From positions 62,001-126,000 of the forward strand of contig NZ_ML133522.1 of the NCBI RefSeq assembly GCF_003985145.1: a DNA stretch of 64,000 nt, in the 5' to 3' direction. The DNA is from Rhizobium anhuiense. GTDB lineage: Bacteria; Pseudomonadota; Alphaproteobacteria; Rhizobiales; Rhizobiaceae. The notes under the pieces are model-generated. The model did not search any database. It saw only the letters and a program-made list of their open reading frames with translations, and was not told the DNA's origin. Of the stretch, positions 54,002 through 62,428 are shown piece by piece. Positions within the stretch are counted from its first letter, which is position 1. Each line of letters opens with the position of its first letter. The position numbers were made by a program, and so were the translations under genes.

Positions 54002-54742
54002 ATGCGGTTTGCGGCAATTGCGGATATCCACGGCAACCATCTGGCGTTGGAGGCGGTGCTTGCGGATATTCGTGCGCAGGGCATCGATGAGATCGTCAAT
54101 CTCGGCGATTTCTTCAGCGGACCGCTCGAGGCGGGCAAGACGGCAGACCTGCTGATGCCGCTTAGCCTGACCTCGGTTCGCGGCAATCACGACCGCTACC
54201 TCATCGAACAGGATCCGGCTTCCATGCATGCCTCGGATGCCGCCGCCTATCGGCAATTGTCGTCGTCGCATCTCGATTGGGTGCGTAGCCTGCCGTTCGA
54301 TACCGTCTATCGCGGCGAGGTCTATCTCTGCCATGCGACGCCGAAGGACGACAATCTCTACTGGCTGGAATCGGTTTCCCCGGAGGGCTTCGTCTTCCAG
54401 AAACCGATCGAAGCGATCGAGGCGCTGGCGGAGGGCGTCGACCTGCCGCTGATCCTCTGCGGTCACAGTCACATTCCCCGAGCTATCATGCTTTCCGACG
54501 GCCGCCTCATCGTCAATCCCGGCAGCGTCGGCTGCCCGGCCTATGACGACGAACTGCCCTATTACCACAAGGTGGAGGCCGGTCATCCGCTGGCCAGCTA
54601 TGCCATTCTGGAAAAGACGGCGACCGGATGGACATGGCAGTTCCGAGCCGTCGCCTATGACCATAAGGCGATGTCGGCACTGGCCGCCGAAAGGGGCCGT
54701 GCCGACTTGGCAGGCGCGCTAGCAGCGGGTTGGGTGAGATAG
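54002..54742 (+). CDS. Metallophosphoesterase (YfcE/DUF2436-like)
   Basis: 246 residues of the calcineurin-like phosphatase fold. The metal-binding motifs are in order: FAAIADIHGNHLAL (D-x-H), NLGDFFSGPL (GD), RGNHDRYL (GNH-D/E), LCGHSHIPRA (GHxH) and NPGSVGCPAY. It hydrolyses a phosphomono- or diester; the substrate is unknown. The ribosome binding site AGGAAAGG lies inside the terminal repeat of the upstream element. A hairpin repeat overlaps its end. Confidence 0.85.
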   Translation: MRFAAIADIHGNHLALEAVLADIRAQGIDEIVNLGDFFSGPLEAGKTADLLMPLSLTSVRGNHDRYLIEQDPASMHASDAAAYRQLSSSHLDWVRSLPFDTVYRGEVYLCHATPKDDNLYWLESVSPEGFVFQKPIEAIEALAEGVDLPLILCGHSHIPRAIMLSDGRLIVNPGSVGCPAYDDELPYYHKVEAGHPLASYAILEKTATGWTWQFRAVAYDHKAMSALAAERGRADLAGALAAGWVR

Positions 54743-54743
54743 A

Positions 54744-54783
54744 GCACGATGCCGAAAAGTGTGAACGGCTTTCGGCATCGTGC
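54744..54783. repeat. Palindromic repeat after the metallophosphatase gene
   Basis: GCACGATGCCGAAA and TTTCGGCATCGTGC form a 14-bp perfect inverted repeat with an AGTGTGAACGGC loop. It starts 2 bp after the stop codon and may serve as a terminator-like structure. The sequence class is widely repeated in rhizobia. Confidence 0.7.
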
Positions 54784-54862
54784 GCTAACTATTTAATTTA
54801 GAACAGGATTCAGATTTTAGGCCGAACCGGCCTGATCTAGTCCAGACCCGTCAGCGCGGCGA

Positions 54863-56608
54863 TCATTTCTCCTTTGGTGCCGGGGGGACGATCGGCTTTG
54901 CCGGGGCTGCAGCCGGTGTTGCCGGCTTTACCGGGGCTGCGGCAGGTATTGCCGGTCTTGCCGGTTTTGCGCCATCGAGATTTCCAAGGAGGGACGAGAT
55001 GGCGTCGTCGCCCTCGAAGCCGGCCTCCTTCAACAATTTGTCGAGGATCGGTTTGTTGGCCTGATAGGAGAGGAGCTGGCCTGCCAGTCCTTCGCCGAGG
55101 CCGATGCCGGTTCCTCCGGTCGCGCCGTTTCCGCGGCCGAGCATGCCGCCGGTATCGAAGATCCTGATATCGGAGATCTTCTCGATCGGCTTGACCGCCT
55201 CGGCGAGTGCTTCGGGAATGATGCGGATACGCTCGCGGGTGATCTCGAACTCGATGATGGCAGCGCTCAACTTGTTGCGGGCGTCGTTAAGCAATGCCTC
55301 GCTCTCGGCAGCGGCCTTGCCGGTTTCGAGAATACCCTTGGCCTTGATGATGGCCGCATCCGCTTCGGCGGTCGCAAGCGTCTTGATGGCCTCGGCCTGG
55401 TCGCTTGCCGCCTGTTTTTCGGCCTCGGCGCCGACGGTGACGGCGGTTGCTTCCGTCTCGGCCTTCTTGCGCGCGTCGATGACGGCGATCTGCCTTTCGC
55501 GTTCGGCGATCTCGATCGCCTTGGCGGTGCCGACCTTTTCCTCCGCCGCTATCGCCAGCGCGCGGGCCGCTTCCGCAGCTGCCTTCGCTTCGGATTCTTC
55601 GCGGCTCTTGTTGGCAACGGCGATGGCGCTCTCCTGCGCCACGATCTGCAGATCACGCTTGGCTTCGGTGTCGCGCTGCTGGACGGCGCGGGCGGAATCG
55701 ATGTTGGCGCTTTCGCGGGCCTGCTTGGCGGATGCCTCGCGTTCAGCGATCGCCTGTTCGGAGGCGATGCGGGCTTCCTCTTCGGCGCGTTTGGCGGCCT
55801 GTTCCTGCTGCGCGGTTTCGGCGCGTGTCGCCGCGGATTTGTTGGCGATGTCGCGTTCCTGGCTGAGCTCGGCTTCCCGCTTCGTCCGCTCGATGGTCAG
55901 CGATTGCTGGCGGGCCTCGAGATCCTTCTGGGCGATGGCGACTTCGGTATCGCGAACGATCTCGTTTCGCTCCTTCTTGCGTCCCTCGGTGATGCGGGTC
56001 AATGCGGCGAGACCTTGCGCATCGAAGAAGTTGTTGGCGTTGAAATGCTTGATATCGGTCTGGTCGAGGCGGGTCAGCGACACGGATTCGAGCTCGAGGC
56101 CGTTCGACTGGAGATCGGCGCCGACGGCTTCCTGCACGGCCTTGACGAAATCCATGCGCTGTTCCTGCAGCGCGTCGAGGTTCATCGTCGCGGCCACCGA
56201 GCGAAGGCCGTCGACGAATTTCGCTTCGATCAGGATGCGAAGCGCCTCGGCATCATTGGTCCGGTTGCCGAGCGTCTGGGCGGCAAGCGCAATCGAGGAG
56301 GCATCGGGTTTTACGCGCACATAGAACTCGGCGCCGATATCGACGCGCATGCGGTCCTTGGTGATCAGCGCATCACCTTCACCGCGGCGAACTTCGAGCC
56401 GCAGCGTCTTCAAATTGACCCTGGCGATCGAGTGGAAGATCGGCAGGACGACCGAACCGCCGTCGAGCACGACCTTCTGGCCACCGAGGCCGGTGCGCAC
56501 ATAGGCCTCATCGCGGCTGGAGCGTGTGTAAAGAGAGGCGAGGACAAAACCGATGCCGAAGATCAGAACAATCCCAATGCCGGCTGGTAGAATAACGTCG
56601 TATATCAT
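54863..56608 (-). CDS. Flotillin-family membrane protein, YqiK-like
   Basis: 581 residues. One N-terminal membrane helix (GIGIVLIFGIGFVLASLY) is followed by a SPFH/band-7 domain (residues about 40-200) and a very long Ala/Glu/Lys-rich coiled coil (about 200-460) with the repeated AEAEK-like pattern of flotillins. The C-terminal tail has a glycine-rich segment and PAAAPVKPATPAAAPAKP repeats. Flotillins assemble in membrane microdomains and limit damage to the membrane. It is the last gene of the leftward operon and overlaps the YqiJ-like gene by 4 bp. Confidence 0.88.
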   Translation of the reverse strand: MIYDVILPAGIGIVLIFGIGFVLASLYTRSSRDEAYVRTGLGGQKVVLDGGSVVLPIFHSIARVNLKTLRLEVRRGEGDALITKDRMRVDIGAEFYVRVKPDASSIALAAQTLGNRTNDAEALRILIEAKFVDGLRSVAATMNLDALQEQRMDFVKAVQEAVGADLQSNGLELESVSLTRLDQTDIKHFNANNFFDAQGLAALTRITEGRKKERNEIVRDTEVAIAQKDLEARQQSLTIERTKREAELSQERDIANKSAATRAETAQQEQAAKRAEEEARIASEQAIAEREASAKQARESANIDSARAVQQRDTEAKRDLQIVAQESAIAVANKSREESEAKAAAEAARALAIAAEEKVGTAKAIEIAERERQIAVIDARKKAETEATAVTVGAEAEKQAASDQAEAIKTLATAEADAAIIKAKGILETGKAAAESEALLNDARNKLSAAIIEFEITRERIRIIPEALAEAVKPIEKISDIRIFDTGGMLGRGNGATGGTGIGLGEGLAGQLLSYQANKPILDKLLKEAGFEGDDAISSLLGNLDGAKPARPAIPAAAPVKPATPAAAPAKPIVPPAPKEK

Positions 56609-57252
56609 TGCTGGTCCCTCAAAGATTGATTGTCCGCATCGGTCGGGTCGGCCAGTGCGGGAATGGCGATATATACATCTGCCGTGCGGTCGACGAGGAG
56701 AACCTCGGTGCCGACCTTCAGAGGCTCCTGATCTCTGGCGGCCTTGGCTCTCAGCACGTGCCAGTTTCCATGCTGGTCCTTGACGCGGACGCGTCCTGGC
56801 AGCCCCTGATCGAGCGGGCCGAGCGATACTTCGGCCGTCCGGCCGATGAGCGCGTCGAGATCGACGGCATAGGTCTCGTCATGCGGCACGAGCCGCGCCA
56901 CGGTCCTGCTCGACGCCCTGACCATGGGGATGGCAACCAAGATGGCGGGAAGAGCGGCGACGGTGGCGGGAAGCGGTGCCCAGAAAGCATTGGCGACGGC
57001 CTGTATGGCAAAGCCCGTCATGGCGAAGAAGCCGAGCGCCAGCATGATGAGGATGAGCAGGGGAACACCGCCGAGATTGAGCCAGGACAGGTAGCCCGCA
57101 AACCCGTCATGGCCATGGAAATCCGGTTTTCCTAGAAATTCCATGATCGAAAAACCCATGACGGTCGCGAGCATCTCGATCGCGGTCAGGCCGGCGAGGA
57201 CCGCGGCGGCGATGGCGAAGGGGGCACATTCGGGGGCGAAGAGAAGTGCCAT
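56605..57252 (-). CDS. YqiJ-like membrane protein with OB-fold (NfeD-type) C-terminus
   Basis: 215 residues with three or four membrane segments in the first 130 residues (FAIAAAVLAGLTAIEML, VPLLILIMLALGFFAMTG, ATVAALPAILVAIPMV). A soluble beta-barrel C-terminus of OB type follows (IGRTAEVSLGPLDQGLPGRV, RVKDQHGNWHVLRAKAA). NfeD-like proteins are the regular operon partners of flotillins, as in E. coli yqiJK. The gene begins 5 bp after the PspA gene and overlaps the flotillin gene by 4 bp, so the three are made together. Confidence 0.82.
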   Translation of the reverse strand: MALLFAPECAPFAIAAAVLAGLTAIEMLATVMGFSIMEFLGKPDFHGHDGFAGYLSWLNLGGVPLLILIMLALGFFAMTGFAIQAVANAFWAPLPATVAALPAILVAIPMVRASSRTVARLVPHDETYAVDLDALIGRTAEVSLGPLDQGLPGRVRVKDQHGNWHVLRAKAARDQEPLKVGTEVLLVDRTADVYIAIPALADPTDADNQSLRDQQ

Positions 57253-57257
57253 CGCCG

Positions 57258-58409
57258 TTACCGGTTATCCGCCTTGAAGCGTGCGAGGCGCGCTTCGATC
57301 GCCTGTTCGCGGTGCAAGCGGTCGAGTTCGTCCAGCTCCGAACTATGGGCGTGCTCGCCTGATGGAACACCGGTCAGCCGCGACACCGCCGCCGCAGCCC
57401 GGGCAGCATCGGCGCCCGGCGCGGGCCGGCTGTGACCTGCTGCGGCGTCTTCGGGATGCCTGGCGATGCTGCGCTTGAAATCGGCAAGGCGGGCGTCCGC
57501 CTCGCGGCGCGTGGCGAGCACGGCCTGAAGGGCTTTCTGGCCCTCGTCCAGCTGCTCCCTGGCATCGGCCAACGCCTTGTCGAGCGCCGCGATCTGGGAT
57601 TCGAGATCGATCTGCCGGGCGACGCCGGCCTTTGCCAGATCATCGCGCCCGGAAGAGACGGCGAGGCGGATCTTCTGGTCGAGCGCGTTCATGTCTCCGA
57701 CGATCTCGTCCTTGCGGCTCTGGATGCGATATTCCTCGGCACGCGCCTTGCCGAGATCGGTGCGGGCCTCATCCGCTGCCGCATCGATCTCGCGGATCGC
57801 CTGTTCGATGACGGCGATCTTGTTGACGCCTTCCGCCTTGTCGACCGCCGCATTCGCGATGCCCGCGATCAGGCGGCCCATGCGGGAAAGAATGCCTTCA
57901 TTCGTCATGTTTTCCTCCATCCGAGCGGAATTCGGCGTGACGCCGATGTGAATCTCGTAACGATCCTGGCCGGCCACAAGATAGGCCGGAAAAATACTCT
58001 CCCATCCCCTGGAATAGCCCGCGACATCAAAGGGTACGGCAACGCGCCCGTGCACTGTGGCGATCGTTAGATCCGCGGGGCCTTTGATGGCGAAAAGCTT
58101 GTCGTCGAGCGGCAGAAGCGGGGGATCGGCACTCGCGCCGCGATTGGCGGCGAAATCGCGAAGACCGAGTGTCACCAGCCGCGCCGGCAGCCCCGTCTGC
58201 TCGCGGACGGTTTCATAGGCAAGTTCATGCAGGAGGACGAGATTGGCGCCCGCCCTGTCGTCGATGCGTTCGTTCAGGATGTCGATCATCCTGCGATAGG
58301 CGGCAAGAGTATCGTCCAGCGCCTGCCGGGCCTGTTCATCAGGCGCCAGCGTGTAGCGCAGCAGCGATAGGTGCGGTGTCTTGCCTGTGTTCGCCATAGG
58401 ATAAAACAT
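57258..58409 (-). CDS. PspA/IM30 protein fused in frame to a TnpB-like N-terminal domain
   Basis: About 383 residues from the ATG at 58409, or 379 from 58397; neither has a good ribosome binding site. With MANTG as residue 1, residues about 8-153 resemble the WED-REC half of TnpB (IS605/IS1341 OrfB): a first strand LSLLRYTLAPDEQARQAL, then LLHELAYETVREQTGLPARL (TnpB pattern Lh.l.Y..vRe..gL.aq..), then LPLDDKLFAIKGPADLTIAT and VHGRVAVPF, then YEIHIGV. The RuvC nuclease half that should follow is absent. Residues 164-379 are a PspA coiled-coil protein (RMGRLIAGIANAAVDKAEGV, VIEQAIREIDAAADEARTDL), with a low-complexity end. It is the first gene of a membrane-stress operon. The internal ATG at 57908 has its own strong ribosome binding site, so PspA alone may also be made. 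Confidence 0.75.
   Translation of the reverse strand: MFYPMANTGKTPHLSLLRYTLAPDEQARQALDDTLAAYRRMIDILNERIDDRAGANLVLLHELAYETVREQTGLPARLVTLGLRDFAANRGASADPPLLPLDDKLFAIKGPADLTIATVHGRVAVPFDVAGYSRGWESIFPAYLVAGQDRYEIHIGVTPNSARMEENMTNEGILSRMGRLIAGIANAAVDKAEGVNKIAVIEQAIREIDAAADEARTDLGKARAEEYRIQSRKDEIVGDMNALDQKIRLAVSSGRDDLAKAGVARQIDLESQIAALDKALADAREQLDEGQKALQAVLATRREADARLADFKRSIARHPEDAAAGHSRPAPGADAARAAAAVSRLTGVPSGEHAHSSELDELDRLHREQAIEARLARFKADNR
57906..57919 (-). promoter_or_regulatory. Internal ribosome binding site and start for free PspA
   Basis: On the reverse strand GGAGG, a 5-base AAAAC spacer and ATG lead into MTNEGILSRMGR, exactly where PspA homology begins. It would yield a 216-residue protein of normal PspA length. 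Confidence 0.65.
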
Positions 58410-58430
58410 AAAGCACCGCTTTGGTGCTTT
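58410..58430. promoter_or_regulatory. Inverted repeat just before the TnpB-like/PspA frame
   Basis: AAAGCACC-GCTTT-GGTGCTTT is a perfect 8-bp inverted repeat ending directly at the candidate start at 58409. It could be an operator or a hairpin masking initiation. A weak leader is consistent with the missing ribosome binding site. Confidence 0.4.
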
Positions 58431-58492
58431 CAAGGGGTTGTGCTAAAAATACAACCTAAGCTTAACATGGCGTTAGAAGGAGAGGCAGCGTC

Positions 58493-59104
58493 CTATCGGG
58501 CGGCGGTATGCGCCTCGCGAATACCGGCGCTGATACGGTTGATGATGGTCCATATGAGAAGGAGAGCCACCACCGCCCAGAGCCACGAAGTCCATGCTGC
58601 AAACGTACCGCCAACCGCGACAAAGATGCCGAGCGCGCCGAAAAGCACCGCGCGGTCGCTCTTGCCCAGCGGCCCGTCGTAACGCCGGCTTGCCCCGACC
58701 GTTTGACCCAGAACGCCGGCAAATTCCGTCAGCGCCGAGAGGAATATGACTGATAACGCCGGCACCAAGCCGTTCGGATCGATGAGCGCAAACGGCAAAT
58801 ACAGGGCGACATCCGACACGACATCACCGATCTCGTTCAGATAGGCGCCTAAAATGCTCTTCTGCCCATGTTCGCGCGCGAGCATGCCGTCGATGGCGTT
58901 GAGGCCCATGCGCAGGAGAAACCATACCGGCACCAGCAGGAACCAGTGCGGAAGCGGGGCGACGCTCAGAAAAAGGCCCAATGCAACCGAGACGGCGGCG
59001 GCAACTGAAGTCACCTGATTGGCGGTGACGCCTCGCGCCGCGAGGGAGCGCACCAGAGGGCGAAGAATATTCTGAAATCGGGACTTCAATTGATAAACAG
59101 ACAT
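58493..59104 (-). CDS. CDP-alcohol phosphatidyltransferase-family protein
   Basis: 203 residues and about six membrane helices. The catalytic motif lies at NAIDGMLAREHGQKSILG followed by AYLNEIGDVVSD. The usual form is D-xx-DG-xx-AR-x8-G-xxx-D-xxx-D; here the first and third aspartates are asparagine, while the second and fourth remain. It would transfer a phosphoalcohol from a CDP-linked donor to an acceptor alcohol, making or remodelling a phospholipid. It is divergent from the hydrolase/methyltransferase gene, 200 bp away, and looks functionally tied to it. Confidence 0.8.
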   Translation of the reverse strand: MSVYQLKSRFQNILRPLVRSLAARGVTANQVTSVAAAVSVALGLFLSVAPLPHWFLLVPVWFLLRMGLNAIDGMLAREHGQKSILGAYLNEIGDVVSDVALYLPFALIDPNGLVPALSVIFLSALTEFAGVLGQTVGASRRYDGPLGKSDRAVLFGALGIFVAVGGTFAAWTSWLWAVVALLLIWTIINRISAGIREAHTAAR

Positions 59105-59305
59105 GCTACCTCATTGGAATTTCGTGGCATTTGAACAGTCTATCCCGGCTCGGGCAGTGCAGATCGTCGCAGCTGTGAGGAAGGCCGCACTTCATATCGG
59201 TTCATGCAAAGGACTTACATTTGCAACTAGACTTTTGCAATGAAAGCAAATCACTGTGCTCGCCAATGGATGCAACCTATCCACCCATCAGAATTGGAGA
59301 AGAGC

Positions 59306-61090
59306 GTGCTGCAAACTGCCGATAGTGGGCAACCGTCCTCGACGGCCAGACCAATGCATGAATCAGAATTCGCATCGCATGATGGCACTCGGCTGTTTTA
59401 TCGGGCGTGGCCTTCGACGAGCGCTGCACCGAAGGGCGTGATCATTCTTCTCCATCGCGGCCACGAGCATAGTGGCCGCGTCGCTCATCTCGCCACCGAA
59501 CTCGGTCTCGATGATTTTTCCTTCTACGCCTGGGACGCACGCGGCCATGGGCGTTCACCGGGAGAGCGCGGCTATTCTCCATCCTTTGCTGCCTCGGCGC
59601 ATGATCTCGATTGCTTCGTCCGCCATGTCAGCGAGACAAGCGGTACTTCAGTCGAAGACATCGCCGTCATTGCGCAGAGTGTCGGCGCGGTCCTCGCCAG
59701 CACCTGGGTGCACGACTATGCGCCGCCGATCCGTGCGCTCGTGCTTGCCTCGCCGGCCTTCAGCGTCAAGCTCTACGTGCCTTTTGCCAAAGAAGGCATC
59801 GCGTTCTGGGAAAAGCTCAAAGGTACATTCTTCGTCAATTCCTATGTCAAGGCGAGGTTCCTGACGCATGATCCCGAGCGCATCGCCTCCTACGAAACCG
59901 ACCCATTGATATCTAGGCCGATTGCCTCCAACATCCTGGTGCAGCTCTATGAGGCGGCAGCCCGCGTCGTCGGCGACGCCCGCGCCATCACCGTCCCGAC
60001 CCAACTGCTGATCTCCGGCAGCGACTGGGTGGTGCGACAGGCGCCGCAGCACCGGTTTTACGAAAACCTCGGCAGCCGGATCAAGGAACGGCATGTGCTT
60101 GCCGGCTTCTACCATGATACGCTTGGCGAAAAGGACCGCGCGATTGCGCTCGCCGAGGTCCGCCGTTTTATAGATGCGCGTTTTGCCGAGCCCCGGGCAC
60201 CTGCCGACCTTCGCAACGCCCATATCCAGGGCTATACAAAGGACGAGGCCGACCGGCTTGCGAGCCCGCTGGACGCGACATCCCCACGTGGCATCTACTG
60301 GGCGCTCAGCCGCCTCAACATCAAGATCGGCGCCTTGGTGTCCGAGGGCATCAAGACCGGGGTCAAGACCGGCTTTGATTCCGGCTCGACGCTCGACTAC
60401 GTCTACGAGAACAAGCCGCGCGGGCTCGGTCCCGGCGGGCGTTTGATCGACAAGGTGTTCCTCGAGGCGATCGGCTGGCGCGGTATCAGGCAGCGAAAGC
60501 TGCACTTGCAGGAGCTGATCGACCGCGCGCTGCAGCGCCTGAAAGCAGCCGGCCGCAGCACCCATATGCTCGACATAGCGGCCGGGCACGGCCGTTATGT
60601 GCTTGATGCGATCGAGGCGGCTGCCGTGCGTCCCGACAGTGCGCGGCTGCAGGACTATTCCCCCATTAACGTCGATGCCGGCCGCAACAGCATTGCCGCA
60701 CGTGGACTGGGCGATTTCGTCAACTTCCGCCAGCAGGATGCCTTTGATGGCGAGGGGCTGGCAGCAACCACGCCGGCTCCGGATCTCGCGATCGTCTCCG
60801 GCCTTTACGAGCTGTTTTCCGACAATGCGATGATCGCCGCTTCCCTCAACGGGATCGCCCGCGCGATGCGGCCCGGTGGTCTGCTAGTCTACACCAACCA
60901 GCCATGGCATCCACAATTGGAGATGATTGCCCGCGCCCTGACCTCCCACCGCGGCGGCGAGGCGTGGGTGATGCGGCGGCGGACGCAAGAGGAAATGGAC
61001 CAACTGGTCGCCGCAGCCGGTTTCCGCAAGATCGAACAGCGCATCGACCAGTGGGGCATTTTCACTGTCTCGTTGGCCGAGCGAGTTTGA
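59306..61090 (+). CDS. Fusion of alpha/beta hydrolase (lysophospholipase type) and SAM methyltransferase
   Basis: About 594 residues from a GTG at 59306 that has GGAG 6 bp upstream; an ATG at 59240 is in frame but lacks a ribosome binding site. The first half is a monoglyceride-lipase-like hydrolase: IILLHRGHEHSGR (oxyanion region), WDARGHGRSPGERG, the nucleophile in VIAQSVGAVLAS (A-x-S-x-G in place of G-x-S-x-G) and GFYHDTLGE with the catalytic His. The second half is a class I methyltransferase (MLDIAAGHGRYVLDAIEAAA, QDYSPINVDAGR). It probably cleaves and methylates a lipid. It is followed after 9 bp by the PAP2/phosphatase gene. Confidence 0.85.
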   Translation: MLQTADSGQPSSTARPMHESEFASHDGTRLFYRAWPSTSAAPKGVIILLHRGHEHSGRVAHLATELGLDDFSFYAWDARGHGRSPGERGYSPSFAASAHDLDCFVRHVSETSGTSVEDIAVIAQSVGAVLASTWVHDYAPPIRALVLASPAFSVKLYVPFAKEGIAFWEKLKGTFFVNSYVKARFLTHDPERIASYETDPLISRPIASNILVQLYEAAARVVGDARAITVPTQLLISGSDWVVRQAPQHRFYENLGSRIKERHVLAGFYHDTLGEKDRAIALAEVRRFIDARFAEPRAPADLRNAHIQGYTKDEADRLASPLDATSPRGIYWALSRLNIKIGALVSEGIKTGVKTGFDSGSTLDYVYENKPRGLGPGGRLIDKVFLEAIGWRGIRQRKLHLQELIDRALQRLKAAGRSTHMLDIAAGHGRYVLDAIEAAAVRPDSARLQDYSPINVDAGRNSIAARGLGDFVNFRQQDAFDGEGLAATTPAPDLAIVSGLYELFSDNAMIAASLNGIARAMRPGGLLVYTNQPWHPQLEMIARALTSHRGGEAWVMRRRTQEEMDQLVAAAGFRKIEQRIDQWGIFTVSLAERV

Positions 61091-61099
61091 GGGCAAAGC

Positions 61100-62428
61100 G
61101 TGGAGAAGGCACGTTCACCTTTTTCCCGGGCAGCACCGGTCCAGAAGCGGGCGGCGCTCTGGCTCGCCTTCCTGGGACCGTTCTTCTATCTGAGCTATGG
61201 CGGCGCCAATTGGCTGGCGTCGCAGCGCGCTCATGTGCCGAACGTCGCCTTCGCATGGGAAAGCGCCATTCCGTTCCTCGGATGGACGATCATTCCCTAT
61301 TGGTCGATCAATCTGTTCTATGCACTCTGCCTGTTCATCAACACGACGCCGCGCGGTGTGGATATGCTGGCGAGGCGTTATCTAACGATCCAGATAATAG
61401 CCGTCGCCTGCTTTGTCGCGTTTCCGCTTGAAGCGACCTTCGTGCGGCCGGCAACGAGCGGCCTGCCCAGTTTCATGTTCGCCGTGCTCGGCGGCTTCGA
61501 TAAGCCGTTCAACCAGGCGCCGTCGCTGCATATCGCGCTCCTGGTTGTGATCTGGGACCATCTGCGCGGCCGGCTGCCGCGCAAGGCACGGATTCTGTGG
61601 CACTTCTGGTGCCTCCTGATCGGTGCCTCCGTGCTGACCACGTGGCAGCATCACGTCATCGACATACCGACCGGCATGCTGCTCGGCCTGTTTGCCGCCT
61701 GGCTTTTTCCGCGCGATGCCGGTTCGCCTCTCGCGAATTTTGCGATGAGCGGCGATCCGAAGTCGCGTCGCCTCGGCATCTATTATCTATGCGGCGCCAT
61801 CGCATTTCTCGGCCTTGCAACGCTCTGCACACCTCTATCGGCCGCGGCCCTGCTGTTGCTCTGGCCGGCTGTTGCGCTGGCGATCGTCTCGCTCGGATAT
61901 CTCGGCGCCGGCCCGCAGATATTCCAGAAACGCGTCGATGGCCGGGCCACCCTTGCCAGCCGCTGGCTGCTGGCACCCTACCGGCTCGGCGCTCACATCA
62001 ATATTTGGCTCTGGACCCGGGGAATGCCGGCGTCGGTGGCGATCGCCGACGGCGTCCATCTCGGTCGTTTTCCGCGTCGCTACGAGGCCGACCGTTTTGC
62101 CACGGTGATCGACATTACCGGCGAACTTCAGCGCCCCGGCGCGACACGCGCGCGCTGGTGCAGCTTTCCCACCCTTGATCTTACCGCCCTCGACAAGATC
62201 CAGACGCTCGCCGCGGCGAACCTCGTCGAGGCTGCGCGCGAGCAGGGACCGGTTCTCGTCTGCTGTGCGCTAGGTTTCCAGCGGAGCGCTTGCGTCATCG
62301 TGCGTTGGCTGCTCATCAGCCGACGTTGCGAAGATCCGGCCGAAGCAGTGCGGCTGATCGAACGGGCGGGGCGGCGTGTTCATCTGCCCGCGGAAAGTAT
62401 CCATGCCGTGACGGAGGGCGTGCAATGA
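61100..62428 (+). CDS. Fusion of PAP2-type lipid phosphatase and dual-specificity phosphatase
   Basis: 442 residues from a GTG with GAGGG upstream. Residues about 20-240 hold six membrane helices and the PAP2 active site (FNQAPSLHIALLVVIWDHLR and TTWQHHVIDIPTGMLLG, with the histidines in place). After two more helices (AALLLLWPAVALAIVSLGYL), residues about 310-440 are a tyrosine/dual-specificity phosphatase domain with the P-loop VLVCCALGFQRSACVIV (C-x5-R-S). Such proteins dephosphorylate phosphatidylglycerol-phosphate or phosphoinositide-like lipids. It sits between the hydrolase/methyltransferase and a small membrane protein, and overlaps the latter by 4 bp. Confidence 0.85.
   Translation: MEKARSPFSRAAPVQKRAALWLAFLGPFFYLSYGGANWLASQRAHVPNVAFAWESAIPFLGWTIIPYWSINLFYALCLFINTTPRGVDMLARRYLTIQIIAVACFVAFPLEATFVRPATSGLPSFMFAVLGGFDKPFNQAPSLHIALLVVIWDHLRGRLPRKARILWHFWCLLIGASVLTTWQHHVIDIPTGMLLGLFAAWLFPRDAGSPLANFAMSGDPKSRRLGIYYLCGAIAFLGLATLCTPLSAAALLLLWPAVALAIVSLGYLGAGPQIFQKRVDGRATLASRWLLAPYRLGAHINIWLWTRGMPASVAIADGVHLGRFPRRYEADRFATVIDITGELQRPGATRARWCSFPTLDLTALDKIQTLAAANLVEAAREQGPVLVCCALGFQRSACVIVRWLLISRRCEDPAEAVRLIERAGRRVHLPAESIHAVTEGVQ

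Noticed and set aside
58433..58470. Possible sigma54 promoter ahead of the PspA operon (TAGCAC...TTGA)
   Set aside because: Sigma54 is known for psp operons, but the essential GG and GC dinucleotides are AG and GA here, so the match fails at the positions that matter.
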